Shown piece by piece: positions 33,465 to 42,576 of a stretch of DNA of 64,000 bases. Within the stretch, counting starts at the first letter, position 1. The number at the start of each line of letters is the position of its first letter. A program made the position numbers and the translations under genes. The stretch is from Candidatus Poribacteria bacterium (lineage in GTDB: Bacteria > Poribacteria > WGA-4E > WGA-3G), in NCBI GenBank assembly GCA_021295715.1, contig JAGWBV010000006.1, forward strand, positions 1 to 64,000, in the 5' to 3' direction. Under the pieces are notes generated by a model. It searched no databases, had not been told where the DNA came from, and saw only the letters and a program-made list of their open reading frames with translations.

Positions 33465-35594
33465 TCACCGGGATACAGTAATAGTTTTCCATGCGACTGC
33501 TGTGCGTCCTGCCATGTCAACCGTTGCGGCTCGGAGCCGGTAATCCCCAAGGCGATTAAGAGCAAAACGAATCTCCACCTCGGCTACCGATTCCGTTTGA
33601 TCGATGCGAATTTCGGAGTGTTCTCTGTTCAGAAAGCGGTAATCTTCCTCCGCTGGACCGAACAATTCCCAGAGCACTACCTCGTTATTGTAGAGACCGT
33701 TTTCGTCTGCACCCCGTGTGTAGTAAACGGAGGCGGATCCTTTGGTTACGGTAGCACAGGCGCGGACTTCGGGTGCGGCGTTGGTTTGCGGCATAGACAC
33801 ATCAACGGTTAAGTGTGGCGGATTCCCTGTTGGACGGGTTGGTATCCTCGCGCCTTCGTGCAGAGACACCTCACCACCTTCATGGACTTCAACCTGACCG
33901 TCCTCCCGAATACGGACGACTTCTCGATAGTCGGATAATTTGAGTCCTTCCAAATCCCAGATAAGGTCAAAGGCAACACCGAATCGAATGGCTCTTTCAA
34001 TCTCGGTAAAGAAGTTGCGCATCACGGTTCGGTATTTGATATTTTCTCTATTGCGCCTCTCCAAATTGAGTTCCCCCACTCCCCAAAGATTGCCCCTACC
34101 CATCTCAACATGTCCGAGATTGTAACCGGGCGGTAGGAGGATAACCGTTTCTGCTGCTTTGCGTAACGCATCAAGATTTCTATGCGGATGGCTCTCGACG
34201 TGGGCACTTAAATTTCGTGAGAGTGCGAGGACTTCACTGTAAGGCACACAGGCGAGTTGGTGGTTGTCCCAGTAGTGGAAATGCCGCGCCCCTAAGTCGT
34301 AAGCGTGTGTCTGGAGCCAAAAGGCATCGGCACGGTGGACCTGTCCATAGATACTCATGCCCCACCCCTTATCGGCCTGTCTGGCGGCACCTCGCAGAAA
34401 TCCGTAGAGGATACTTGCCAGATTTTTCGGGCTGTCAATCGGGATCTGGCAACCGTACGTCATATTCATTTCAGGGAGCGTTCGCATCGTCCCAACTCTA
34501 CCCGGTGGCTCAAAGACGATCGCAGCAGGAGATTCCGTGTTTCCCTCTGAGAGTTGATACCCTGCCGAACTGATAATGGTGTCCCACGTATATAGATTTT
34601 CCTGAAGAAATTGCATATCACCCAAATCTACGTCCGGGTGTGCTTCTAAGCCTTTGCATAACCGTGTAGGTGCACCATCGTACTTGGCGGTGTGGAAGTA
34701 GTCTTTGAAAGCCTCAAAAGCGAGTTGCGGTGTCACTGCTTTCCGAAAGTCAGCGTCTGCTTCCAACTTAGGGCGAAGCACATGGTCCCGTGTGCAAACA
34801 GCGGGTTCGTCCATAAAAAGAGCAGGACCGAGGTAATTGCTTCGGTATAAACACTCAGGATAGCCGAGCGTCGCCGCGTCGATTCCCCAATAAAAAATGT
34901 TGCGATTTTTGACCCATTCAACCTGTTCGGTATCAACGCGCACACAGTTGATACCCGCCGCAATCATCTCGTCGTAATCGGCTTCGGTCAGCAGTTTAAG
35001 CTCGTAATCAGACATGTCGTAGCGGCGCGTTTCGTCCACTTGTCTCGTGTTGCTGGGTGGTCCGATGAGGGCATCGGGACGGAGCGAAAGGAGTTCTGTA
35101 TCGGGAGGTGCATCAGGCTCGACTGAATTAGATATATGCCTAAGTCGATAGATGTGTCCGAGGTATTTTACTGTTTGTGGGAAAAGAGTATTTTGCTTCG
35201 TTTTGTCCGCAGGTTTCGGGAAAAGATATTGCCATGCACCGAGACTGGGCAGGACAGGTTTTCCAGTGAACCTATCTTGGAATTCCAAGGGAGTATCGTC
35301 CCCGATCTGCAAGATGTAGCGAGATGTAGTCGTGCGGGCTACTTTTAGCTCCCCAGACGGAACGCTTTCGCTGAGCAACCAGACAGCGAATTTTTCACCG
35401 GACACCTTCGTTGCCCGAAGACAGATCCACTGGGACGGCATCCCCGCTTTTTCCTCAATGGAACTGATCGCTACAGTCAACGTCTTCACAACGGTGTTCG
35501 ACAGCGGGTTTTCGCTTTCATATTGGTATGTCGCTATCTGTCCGGGTTCACCGAGTGGATACGACTTCTGTTCAGCAGTTTGATGTTTTTGCAT
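33465..35594 (-). CDS. Large glycoside-hydrolase-like protein, family not recognised
   Basis: A 709-residue soluble protein. Residues about 45-110 are beta-rich. Residues about 180-520 look like a TIM barrel (MIAAGINCVRVDTEQVEW, FYWGIDAAT, GPALFMDEPAV, LGARHFHYWDNH, with acidic residues at strand ends). The last 150 residues contain two beta-sandwich domains (HLTVDVSMPQTNAAPEVRA and EVEIRFALNRLGDYRLRA). MDEP is a candidate acid motif. No signal peptide. The start has GAGGTG 8 bases upstream and lies 9 bases after the stop of the PhyH gene, so the two are an operon. Function inferred only as carbohydrate-related. Confidence 0.5.
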   Translation of the reverse strand: MQKHQTAEQKSYPLGEPGQIATYQYESENPLSNTVVKTLTVAISSIEEKAGMPSQWICLRATKVSGEKFAVWLLSESVPSGELKVARTTTSRYILQIGDDTPLEFQDRFTGKPVLPSLGAWQYLFPKPADKTKQNTLFPQTVKYLGHIYRLRHISNSVEPDAPPDTELLSLRPDALIGPPSNTRQVDETRRYDMSDYELKLLTEADYDEMIAAGINCVRVDTEQVEWVKNRNIFYWGIDAATLGYPECLYRSNYLGPALFMDEPAVCTRDHVLRPKLEADADFRKAVTPQLAFEAFKDYFHTAKYDGAPTRLCKGLEAHPDVDLGDMQFLQENLYTWDTIISSAGYQLSEGNTESPAAIVFEPPGRVGTMRTLPEMNMTYGCQIPIDSPKNLASILYGFLRGAARQADKGWGMSIYGQVHRADAFWLQTHAYDLGARHFHYWDNHQLACVPYSEVLALSRNLSAHVESHPHRNLDALRKAAETVILLPPGYNLGHVEMGRGNLWGVGELNLERRNRENIKYRTVMRNFFTEIERAIRFGVAFDLIWDLEGLKLSDYREVVRIREDGQVEVHEGGEVSLHEGARIPTRPTGNPPHLTVDVSMPQTNAAPEVRACATVTKGSASVYYTRGADENGLYNNEVVLWELFGPAEEDYRFLNREHSEIRIDQTESVAEVEIRFALNRLGDYRLRAATVDMAGRTAVAWKTITVSR

Positions 35595-35603
35595 TGTAGC
35601 ACC

Positions 35604-36389
35604 TCAACCTGTTTCTAATTCACTTATGATACGTTCTACCACCCGTTTTCGTTGTCCCTGAATTGCGGGCTGTTCCAATTCATAGACTTCATCCGGAATC
35701 AGGTGTTTATGGCTCTCAATCGGAAGGGAATTGTGTGATGCCTTATCAATATAGCGGTTAAAAATAGTGTATCGGGGATAGGATTCTGTCCAGCGTCTTC
35801 CGCCGTGATAGAGTGCTTCTGTAAAAACGACACAATCGCCAGCGTTGACAGAGACGTTGATAACCGTAGGGGGTCCATCGTAGATTGAGAGATCATCGGG
35901 TGGATCAAAGTTGCGTTTATGGCTGCCGGGCAGACAGACGAAGCCTGTTCCGGGTGGCACATCCACCAAAGAAACAGCAGTGTTGAGGAAACCCGCACGG
36001 GGTCCTGAGGTGTCAACACTATAATCTTGACCGGCGGCATGGAAATGGATGTCATCGGAGGTTTTGTAATTCTTTGTCAATGCACAATCAACGAGACACG
36101 GAGCACCTCGCGTGAGGGCAATAACCACTCGCAGAATCTCTCGATTCAGCACAAGCCGTTGGAAGACGGGATCGCCGTATTGGATGTGATTAATCCAATG
36201 CGCAATCGTCGGGGAATGATCACCTGTTCGGGAGGTAGAGGTAAGCGGTGGTGGTAGTTCATCTAAAGACGTGTCGTGCCACTGATTGCCGAGGTCAATC
36301 ATTCGCTCAACATCTTCAAGCGGCACGACTTTTGGGAGGATAACGAATCCGTGGTGATCAAAGAACCATTTTTCGCGAGGCGTGAGCAT
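35604..36389 (-). CDS. Phytanoyl-CoA dioxygenase (PhyH) family protein with HxA metal motif
   Basis: A 261-residue Fe/2-oxoglutarate oxygenase fold. The N-terminal helices (FDHHGFVILPKVVPLEDVERM), core (FLNTAVSLVDVPPGTGFVCLPGSHKRNF) and distal metal His (EALYHGGRRW, followed by RYTIFNRY with the 2OG-binding Arg) are standard. The first metal motif reads DIHFHAAGQD, i.e. H-A-A where HxD is normal. Loss of Asp is the hallmark of Fe/2OG halogenases (HxA or HxG), but other PhyH proteins of Planctomycetes and relatives also lack it. Substrate not inferable. Operon with the glycosidase-like gene. CAAGGTATAATTAAT precedes ATG. Confidence 0.8.
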   Translation of the reverse strand: MLTPREKWFFDHHGFVILPKVVPLEDVERMIDLGNQWHDTSLDELPPPLTSTSRTGDHSPTIAHWINHIQYGDPVFQRLVLNREILRVVIALTRGAPCLVDCALTKNYKTSDDIHFHAAGQDYSVDTSGPRAGFLNTAVSLVDVPPGTGFVCLPGSHKRNFDPPDDLSIYDGPPTVINVSVNAGDCVVFTEALYHGGRRWTESYPRYTIFNRYIDKASHNSLPIESHKHLIPDEVYELEQPAIQGQRKRVVERIISELETG

Positions 36390-36404
36390 ATTAATTATAC
36401 CTTG

Positions 36405-36575
36405 TAGATTTTTAATTTTACCTTGCGGAGAAACAACGGACGTTTGGACTTTTAGGTGCGTTGCTTATATCTGAAGAAACACCCAAGCAATACGCAGAAA
36501 TGCCCAAGCAAAAACACCCCTCCACTACGTTATGGGCTACGGGTTTTCAATTTACCTTGTGGAGAGACAAGGTGC
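36405..36575. repeat. Family-E repeat plus a second short copy
   Basis: AATTTTACCTTGCGGAGAAA (36413-36435), ATCTGAAGAAACACCCAAGC with two 21-bp units (36476-36518), CTACGTTATGGGCTACGGGT, then a further CAATTTACCTTGTGGAGAGA end (36550-36570) without an adjacent gene. Close to the copy at 14672-14803 except that the CCTGCGCC...GCAGG hairpin is absent. Confidence 0.65.
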
Positions 36576-36620
36576 GTCTGAACTATAACAGATTTCGGCA
36601 TTCTACAGACGTTTTGTCCA

Positions 36621-37466
36621 TCATTTTAAGATTGTCTTGAGAGCCGCCCAGACGATGGGTAGCTTCTCAGCGACTTGAACGGATAACCCGATTTTCGATT
36701 CAAAATTTCGGGTTACTTCGGCTGCTGTGAGGGGTCGATCGTAAATGCGGACTTCATCAATGATACCGGGAAAAAATCGTTCAACCTTGCCGCGATTGTT
36801 CGCTGCACCGATATAGACCGGCTCCACAAACGGAATAAAGGTGTCAAGTTTCTTTACATCACCTTCAATAACTTCCTGTGGTTCACCGTCCATATAAATG
36901 GCTACCTCGGACTTACCCGCGTCCACAATTGCGAAGACGATGTGGTGCCATTTACCATCCGACAGTGCGAATTCAATCTCAACAGCGATGGCGTTGCACC
37001 CCGCTGCCGACTTCTGACGGACATAGTAGTGGACGATGTCCTCAGCAAGCGGGAATCCTGCTTTTGCACTCCGGTTGACATCGATTGCCCACGCCATATT
37101 GCATCCCTGATCGAGCACCTTGAAAAGCGTTGTCCAATCCTTTTTGAAATCGGTTTTAACCCACGCCTCAAAGGTAGATGTGGCGACCTGTTCCCCAAAA
37201 TTGCCGAGGTTCGTCAGGTTGACATAATCGTCGCTCCCGTCGAATTCAAGTGCTTCTCCGACGTGTCCACCGACGATCTTTGGCGCACCGACGATCGTGC
37301 CGTCATTCTCACCCCAGACATCCTTGACTGTGCCACCAGTAATGTCCTGCCGATCAAATGTCCAATAACTCACGAGTCCATCTGTCACTACCGGCTCTGT
37401 GTATCCGTTGGCAGAAAATATAACGATAAGTAACGTGGATATGAGGAAATAGGTTAGCCCTTTCAT
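36621..37466 (-). CDS. Exported LamG-domain protein
   Basis: Start set at ATG 37466 (MKGLTYFLISTLLIV), preceded by GGGAGAAAGCACT; the frame is open 13 codons further up. About 281 residues: signal peptide (about 23 residues, ending YTEP) then a LamG/concanavalin-like lectin domain with LVSYWTFDRQDITG, VKDVWGENDGTIVG, LEFDGSDDYVNL and GIIDEVRIYDRPLTAAEV. The C-terminus (IVWAALKTILK) is a short hydrophobic tail. Same architecture as 57035-57805. These small LamG proteins may bind glycans at the cell surface. Alone in its transcript. Confidence 0.8.
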   Translation of the reverse strand: MKGLTYFLISTLLIVIFSANGYTEPVVTDGLVSYWTFDRQDITGGTVKDVWGENDGTIVGAPKIVGGHVGEALEFDGSDDYVNLTNLGNFGEQVATSTFEAWVKTDFKKDWTTLFKVLDQGCNMAWAIDVNRSAKAGFPLAEDIVHYYVRQKSAAGCNAIAVEIEFALSDGKWHHIVFAIVDAGKSEVAIYMDGEPQEVIEGDVKKLDTFIPFVEPVYIGAANNRGKVERFFPGIIDEVRIYDRPLTAAEVTRNFESKIGLSVQVAEKLPIVWAALKTILK

Positions 37467-37723
37467 AGTGCTTTCTCCCTTGCGGAAGCGAGTGTATTTC
37501 CGCAACTATGGAAAATTCCTGGTGTGGTTTCGAGACTTCCAAAACATGCTTTCAAAATCGGTGCAGCAATTATAGCACCTCTGGCGATTTCCTACCAAAT
37601 TTATTCTGATTTTAATTCCACGCTTGCAAGTTATGCCGAAAACTGATAGAATGAATCTCATATCGTGTTGCAAACCACGTTGACTTTTAATAGCAAGTTA
37701 CGTGAAAGGGAAAGGAAAGAACT

Positions 37724-39397
37724 ATGCCGAAAATGACAGGTGCTAAATTTATCGCTGATACCGTCCACGGATATGGGATTACTCACGTTTTTTTTATGCC
37801 GTATATCGGACCACGGGCTTTAATGGAGATGGAAAGTCTTGGAATCAAACGGGTTCAGACGCACGGTGAGAAAGCAGCGGCGTATATGGCTGACGCTTAC
37901 GCCCGTGTGAATCGTGCTCCGAGCCTCTGTATGGCACAATCGGTCGGTGCCGTGAACCTTGCCGCGGGGCTACAAGATGCCTATCTCGCTTGCTCACCGG
38001 TGGTTGCGATTACCGGCAAAGAAAACCAAATCAATCAACAACGGCACGCCTATCAAGAGGTAGACCACGTCAACCCGTTTTCTGCTGTTACGAAATATAG
38101 CGCGTACGTCGCGACACCGGAGCAACTGCCTTTCTATCTACGTCAAGCCTTCCGTGCGGCGACGACAGGAACACCCGGACCTGCACATCTCGATTTTGAA
38201 GGCATCGCGGGATCATCGGTTATCGACCGAGACGGCGAATTTGAGGTAATCATTGAAGAATCATTTACCCAATTACCGCCGTTCCGACCGGAAGCAGAAG
38301 CAGAAAAGGTAACGGAAGCCCTGAGCCTCCTCTCCGATGCGAAACGTCCGATCATTGTCGCAGGGGGTGGTGTAACGGCTTCAGACGCACGCGCAGAACT
38401 TGTCGCATTGGCAGAGAAACTCTCGATTCCGGTCGCGACTTCTCTGAATGCAAAGGCGATGTTCCCGAGCGACCATCCGTTGGCGGTCGGGACTCCCGGT
38501 TCATACTCGCGAGCGTGTGCCAATCAAGCGGTATGCGAGGCAGATCTTGTCTTCTTCATTGGAAGCCATACCGGTGGACAGGTAACCAACGGATACAAAA
38601 TCCCGCCACAAGGCACACCGGTTATACAACTCGATATTAATCCAGATGAACTCGGACGGAACTATCCAATTCAGTTAGGGATGCAAGGAGATGTGCGGAA
38701 TACACTGCGCCGAATGCTTGACGCGTCAGAAGTTGCTGCGTCTCGGACTGAATGGGTTAGCCGCGTCCAAGAATTAGTGAAAAACTGGAAAGACAGTGTC
38801 AGCGATAAAGTGAACTCAGAACGGTTGCCAATGCTACCCGAACGACTTTGCCGTGAACTGACAGACTATCTCCCGTCAGACGCGATCCTTGTATCCGACA
38901 CAGGGCATTCAGGCATCTGGACGGGCACGATGATCGATTTCAAACATCCCGATCAGAGTTTCATCCGTTGCTCAGGTTCGTTGGGATGGGGACTCCCCGC
39001 GGCGATGGGTGCGAAGTGCGCGCAACCTGATAGACCCGTGATCTGTTTCACAGGCGACGGCGGTATCTGGTATCATATCGCGGAACTCGACACGGCGATG
39101 AAATCCGGGATTAATGCCGTCATCGTTGTGAACAATAACCACTCACTGAACCAAGAGCAGGGGGGTGTTGAGTCGGTTTACGGTGGACGGACAGCGGGTT
39201 CTGATGAACTCTGGCTGTTCCCAGAGGCGGACTTCGCGAAGATGGCAGAATCGATGGGGTGTTTAGGAATTACCGTCAACAAACCGAGTGAACTCGCTGG
39301 CGCGTTGGATCAGGCACTCGATTCGGGGAGACCGGCGGTTGTTGATGTGAAAACGCATGTGGAAGGGATTGCACCACGGACGTGGATGCCTTCGTAA
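37724..39397 (+). CDS. Thiamine-diphosphate-dependent enzyme (acetolactate synthase/oxalyl-CoA decarboxylase-like)
   Basis: A 557-residue ThDP enzyme with the Pyr, central and PP domains. HGEKAAAYMADAYAR carries the catalytic Glu that activates the cofactor; GTPGPAHLD, IIVAGGGVTASDAR and GTPGSYSRACANQAV mark the central domain; CFTGDGGIWYHIAEL to VVNNNHSLNQEQ is the ThDP/Mg motif (GDG-x25-NN). Family members include acetolactate synthase, benzoylformate decarboxylase and sulfopyruvate decarboxylase; the exact reaction cannot be told. GGAAAGGAAAG precedes the ATG. Alone between two repeat-bearing gaps. Confidence 0.85.
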   Translation: MPKMTGAKFIADTVHGYGITHVFFMPYIGPRALMEMESLGIKRVQTHGEKAAAYMADAYARVNRAPSLCMAQSVGAVNLAAGLQDAYLACSPVVAITGKENQINQQRHAYQEVDHVNPFSAVTKYSAYVATPEQLPFYLRQAFRAATTGTPGPAHLDFEGIAGSSVIDRDGEFEVIIEESFTQLPPFRPEAEAEKVTEALSLLSDAKRPIIVAGGGVTASDARAELVALAEKLSIPVATSLNAKAMFPSDHPLAVGTPGSYSRACANQAVCEADLVFFIGSHTGGQVTNGYKIPPQGTPVIQLDINPDELGRNYPIQLGMQGDVRNTLRRMLDASEVAASRTEWVSRVQELVKNWKDSVSDKVNSERLPMLPERLCRELTDYLPSDAILVSDTGHSGIWTGTMIDFKHPDQSFIRCSGSLGWGLPAAMGAKCAQPDRPVICFTGDGGIWYHIAELDTAMKSGINAVIVVNNNHSLNQEQGGVESVYGGRTAGSDELWLFPEADFAKMAESMGCLGITVNKPSELAGALDQALDSGRPAVVDVKTHVEGIAPRTWMPS

Positions 39398-39422
39398 CAG
39401 CAAATTGCGATGGTTGTGTTAG

Positions 39423-39472
39423 ACCGGTGCGGTGTTTTTGATAGGGTGTTTCCCCCAGGAAACCGCACCTAC
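39423..39472. repeat. GGTGCGG/CCGCACC palindrome carrying the short inserted unit
   Basis: GGTGCGGT and AACCGCACCTACC flank GTGTTTTTGATAGGGTGTTTC (39432-39452). In copies at 214-241, 9853-9881 and 49870-49895 the two arms face each other without this insert. Confidence 0.6.
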
Positions 39473-39597
39473 CAATAAGTCGTTTCCATGTGGTCGTGCG
39501 AGGAAGATGGTTTCGATCTATTCCCAAATTGAAGCCCCTCGCATAACCCACTTATCTCATAACAGTCCCACAGAAATGTTAGTTAGGAGGTGGATAT

Positions 39598-39978
39598 GTG
39601 AATTGCCCCTTCTGCCCACCAAAAGTCAATGACAATGCAATTCTACTTGAGAACGACTTGAGTCTCTTTATCGATCTCAAACAATCAATCCTGCAAGGCT
39701 CCGGGATCATCGTGCCAAAAGCGCATCGGCAATCAACGTTTGATCTTACCACAGAAGAAATTACTTCCACATTTTCACTTCTTACGGAGGTTAAAACATT
39801 GCTTGACACCGAATACAACCCTCAGGGCTACAATTTGGGTTGGAACTGCGGTGCGGTCGCTGGACAAACAGTATTCCACGCGCATTTGCATGTTATTCCG
39901 CGCTACGCGTCCGAACCTTATGTGGGTAAAGGAATTCGCTACTGGCTTAAACAAGAATCCAATCGACATAACAACTAA
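39598..39978 (+). CDS. HIT family nucleotide hydrolase
   Basis: A 126-residue histidine-triad protein. CPFCPP at the N-terminus is the zinc-binding CxxC seen in many HIT proteins, and HAHLHVIPR carries the catalytic His triad (H-x-H-x-H). GWNCGAVAGQTVFH is the usual preceding strand. HIT proteins hydrolyse nucleoside phosphoramidates or diadenosine polyphosphates. GTG start with TTAGGAGGTGGATAT just upstream, one of the strongest ribosome sites in the window. The C-terminus (KGIRYWLKQESN) resembles the diadenosine hydrolase group. Confidence 0.85.
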   Translation: MNCPFCPPKVNDNAILLENDLSLFIDLKQSILQGSGIIVPKAHRQSTFDLTTEEITSTFSLLTEVKTLLDTEYNPQGYNLGWNCGAVAGQTVFHAHLHVIPRYASEPYVGKGIRYWLKQESNRHNN

Positions 39979-40024
39979 CGAGTCGTCATTGTTGATGGCC
40001 AGAATCTCGTTAGGTATTTTAAGG

Positions 40025-40459
40025 TTAAGGGCAGGTATCTTTAGTGAGCATGCGTCGCGCATGTGCTTTTCGTGTATATACTTTGCCGCCAACTAACTGA
40101 CGATTCTTAAAGTCAGTAAACAAGTCGCTGTCGCCCTCGCGATAAGATACAAGCACTTTTACTCCTGATACTATAGCCAAGGCAATAATATGCTCGTCGT
40201 TTGATGCTATCTCGTTTTTCAGTTCATTGGCTTTTTCTTGCACATCTCGAGGAGACGCTATTTTGAGTTTACCTCTTTGCCTTAGTCGATTTCTCAGATT
40301 CTGCATTCCTCCGTTATCCCATTCCTCTTCCAATTTCTCTATATCAGAATAAGCGATTTTGCCATCTCTTTTCTCTAACCAGGTCCACACAGGTTCCATA
40401 TCTTCATCATCTGGCTTTTTGAATTTATGAAAAGTGTTCGTATCGACGATAATACACAT
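40025..40459 (-). CDS. PIN-like nuclease paired with an ATPase
   Basis: A 144-residue PIN-domain-like protein: IIVDTNTFHKF supplies the first Asp, DIEKLEEEWD an acidic helix, and SNDEHIIALAIVSGVKVLVSYREGDSDLF the third acidic region (D-E-H, then DSD). The fold pattern of VDTN, then ALA...VLVS-x-D-x-D, is typical of PIN ribonucleases. It starts 3 bases after the stop of the AAA ATPase gene, so the pair is translationally coupled. An ATPase with a dedicated nuclease suggests a defence or abortive-infection module; no antitoxin-like gene is seen. Confidence 0.7.
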   Translation of the reverse strand: MCIIVDTNTFHKFKKPDDEDMEPVWTWLEKRDGKIAYSDIEKLEEEWDNGGMQNLRNRLRQRGKLKIASPRDVQEKANELKNEIASNDEHIIALAIVSGVKVLVSYREGDSDLFTDFKNRQLVGGKVYTRKAHARRMLTKDTCP

Positions 40460-40462
40460 CGC

Positions 40463-41749
40463 TTAATCCTTAAACCCCAGGAGTCGCTTAGATTCTTTCA
40501 AGAAAAATTCGCCGTAATGTGGTGGTACTCCAACCATATTGGCCATCTTATCAAAACTAATATTATGCACCTTGACGATATTTCCCTTTGGTTCAAAGTA
40601 GATCAACGACACATCTTCGTGACGGAGGTTGCCTCTTATAATGTCAATACGGGCGCGGTCAATCATATAGTCACTGTGGGTTTCAATAATGAATGACCGG
40701 TTATCTTTATTAGCCAATTTCACTAATAAAGAGGAGAGTTCCGCCTGCGCGCGTGGATGCAAGTGGACTTCAGGTTGCTGTAATAAAGAAAAACTCATCT
40801 CATGTCTTGAAACATTAGGACTTAAAACCTGAACCAAAATTGGCAAAATTTGACTCACACCGTAACCGACATCGACGACATTAGCATTGGGCCCTCTCAC
40901 CTTGAATTTCAATTGGAATGGACCTCCCAAGGAACGACCGAAATTCTTTATCTCTATATTCTGAAACAAGCCAGAACTCTTGCCAAACTTGACTAATTGG
41001 GTTTTTAATGCCTCCCATTGCTTTTGCTGTGTTGCCTCTATTCGCATCAGCAACATAGGAATATCACTGCCTTCTGGATCGTTAAATTCTCGCGTCGGAT
41101 CATAAGTTCGTTTAGGACGTGAACGAATGGGAGATGTACTAAATACTGACAAGTCTCGAAAGATATCCCACGGGCTACCTTCAAATTTTTTAATTTTTTC
41201 TTTAAAATATTTTTTGAAAATTATTTCACGTTCAGATTCCTCTCTGAAAGGAGGAAAAAAGAAGTAAACGGAATACTCGTTCAATCTATCAGTATCACAA
41301 GCTATTATATATCGATTCTGTTCTTCATCAAACGAATCTAAACGCAACTCCCTACCCATTGCTTCCTCAGATCGAACAATAATTTTACCATCAACAAGTT
41401 TCATTATTATTGAATTAACAACAGGTTCTATTCCTGCCTTCTTCTCAACAAACTCCACTGTTATTTCAATATCTTTATTATTGTATTTAGAAGTAAACTC
41501 AAGCTTAAAGTTTTTTTCTTTTTTCTTACTATTTCTGACAATATCCTTGAAGGTTCCCATGGAATAAGGATATGAATTAAAATCTACACCATCACCTCGT
41601 AAATAATTTGCTAAGACATGGAAACACCCCAATGCTGTGGTTTTACCGGTGCTGTTCTCTCCGACTAAAAAAGTAAGGGGCCGAATCTCAAGCGTCTGCC
41701 GCTCGGCGAAACAGCGGACCCCTTCCATTGTGAATTGGGTAATGCGCAT
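40463..41749 (-). CDS. AAA ATPase (OLD-like, ABC-type) of a putative defence pair
   Basis: A 428-residue ABC-type ATPase. FLVGENSTGKTTALG (about residues 28-42) is Walker A, VGYGVSQILPIL the signature-like region, LQQPEVHLHPRAQAEL the Walker B with a QQPE rather than EQPE start, and FIIETHSDYMIDR the H-loop. The middle (about 55-220) is long, charged and AT-rich in its DNA. This is the AAA_15/AAA_21, OLD-like group found beside nucleases in several phage-defence systems. GGAG 8 bases before ATG. Base composition of its middle is more AT-rich than neighbours by eye, hinting at transfer. Its partner is the PIN-like protein. Confidence 0.8.
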   Translation of the reverse strand: MRITQFTMEGVRCFAERQTLEIRPLTFLVGENSTGKTTALGCFHVLANYLRGDGVDFNSYPYSMGTFKDIVRNSKKKEKNFKLEFTSKYNNKDIEITVEFVEKKAGIEPVVNSIIMKLVDGKIIVRSEEAMGRELRLDSFDEEQNRYIIACDTDRLNEYSVYFFFPPFREESEREIIFKKYFKEKIKKFEGSPWDIFRDLSVFSTSPIRSRPKRTYDPTREFNDPEGSDIPMLLMRIEATQQKQWEALKTQLVKFGKSSGLFQNIEIKNFGRSLGGPFQLKFKVRGPNANVVDVGYGVSQILPILVQVLSPNVSRHEMSFSLLQQPEVHLHPRAQAELSSLLVKLANKDNRSFIIETHSDYMIDRARIDIIRGNLRHEDVSLIYFEPKGNIVKVHNISFDKMANMVGVPPHYGEFFLKESKRLLGFKD

Positions 41750-41985
41750 ATTGTCATCTCCGGAATATTATTCTTTAATTTTGAGATATATTGATTTGCG
41801 ACTGTCTCAATATGTGCTGTCCATTATCGTAACATACCCAATGGTAAATATCAAGAGAAACCACATCATTCCCCAGAGCCATTCAGGTCCAGCAGCGGTG
41901 GCAGGGCTTCGCTTCTATTGAAATATAAACTTATTTTCAGGATTCACCATAAATGGTTCTGATATCCTTAGAGGTTCCCGTGGAC

Positions 41986-42495
41986 TCAGGAAAAGAAAAA
42001 AAGTAAAACAGTGGTTCCCAAAACCATTAAGTCAAGTATGCCTGCAACCCAAATTTTCTTCCACTCCTGTCTCCCGATTTTTTGCTTTAAAAAGAACAAG
42101 CGTCCGATCAACCAGAGGGAATAGAGCTGAAGTGGGACAAAAAATAAGCCGAGTAGCGCAGCATGCAATGCACGATTCGCCGTCGTCTCGCTGATTGATA
42201 AAGGTATTTCCACCGGACCTCCTTCAATCTTCGCAGCATCGGGGGACCCGCCTTCTGCGTCAGGCACCGCAACCGCTCGTTCGCGTCCTTTAAGAAGGGG
42301 GATGGCGCGTTCAGCATCGGTTTCAGCGACTTGCAATTTAATACCGCCTAACGCGTTGCTCAGGTGCCACGCGACCCCGACGGTAAATTCGTCTGCGAGG
42401 AAACTGGACACGTCGTTGGTTTCAAGTAGCCCCTTCGCCAGGTGCGCTTCAAAGGGCATGTCAAAAGTCGCCAATGTGACTAATTTTTCAGCCAT
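41986..42495 (-). CDS. DUF2007-like protein with two membrane helices
   Basis: Start set at ATG 42495 (MAEKLVTLATFDMPFEAH), where GGAGG lies 8 bases upstream; codons up to 42558 are open but have no site. 169 residues. Residues 1-70 match the DUF2007 putative signal-transducing fold (ATFDMPFEAHLAKGLLETND, DAERAIPLLKG). After a charged linker come two helices (about 107-130 and 150-168). Such proteins are unstudied. It follows the cupin gene on the same strand after about 80 bases. Confidence 0.7.
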   Translation of the reverse strand: MAEKLVTLATFDMPFEAHLAKGLLETNDVSSFLADEFTVGVAWHLSNALGGIKLQVAETDAERAIPLLKGRERAVAVPDAEGGSPDAAKIEGGPVEIPLSISETTANRALHAALLGLFFVPLQLYSLWLIGRLFFLKQKIGRQEWKKIWVAGILDLMVLGTTVLLFFFS

Positions 42496-42576
42496 CACTC
42501 TACCTCCAAGTATATTGCCTAACTGGTAAATTCTAACATAAACAATTCTTGTTCCCAAATATCGCTGTAAAAGAGG

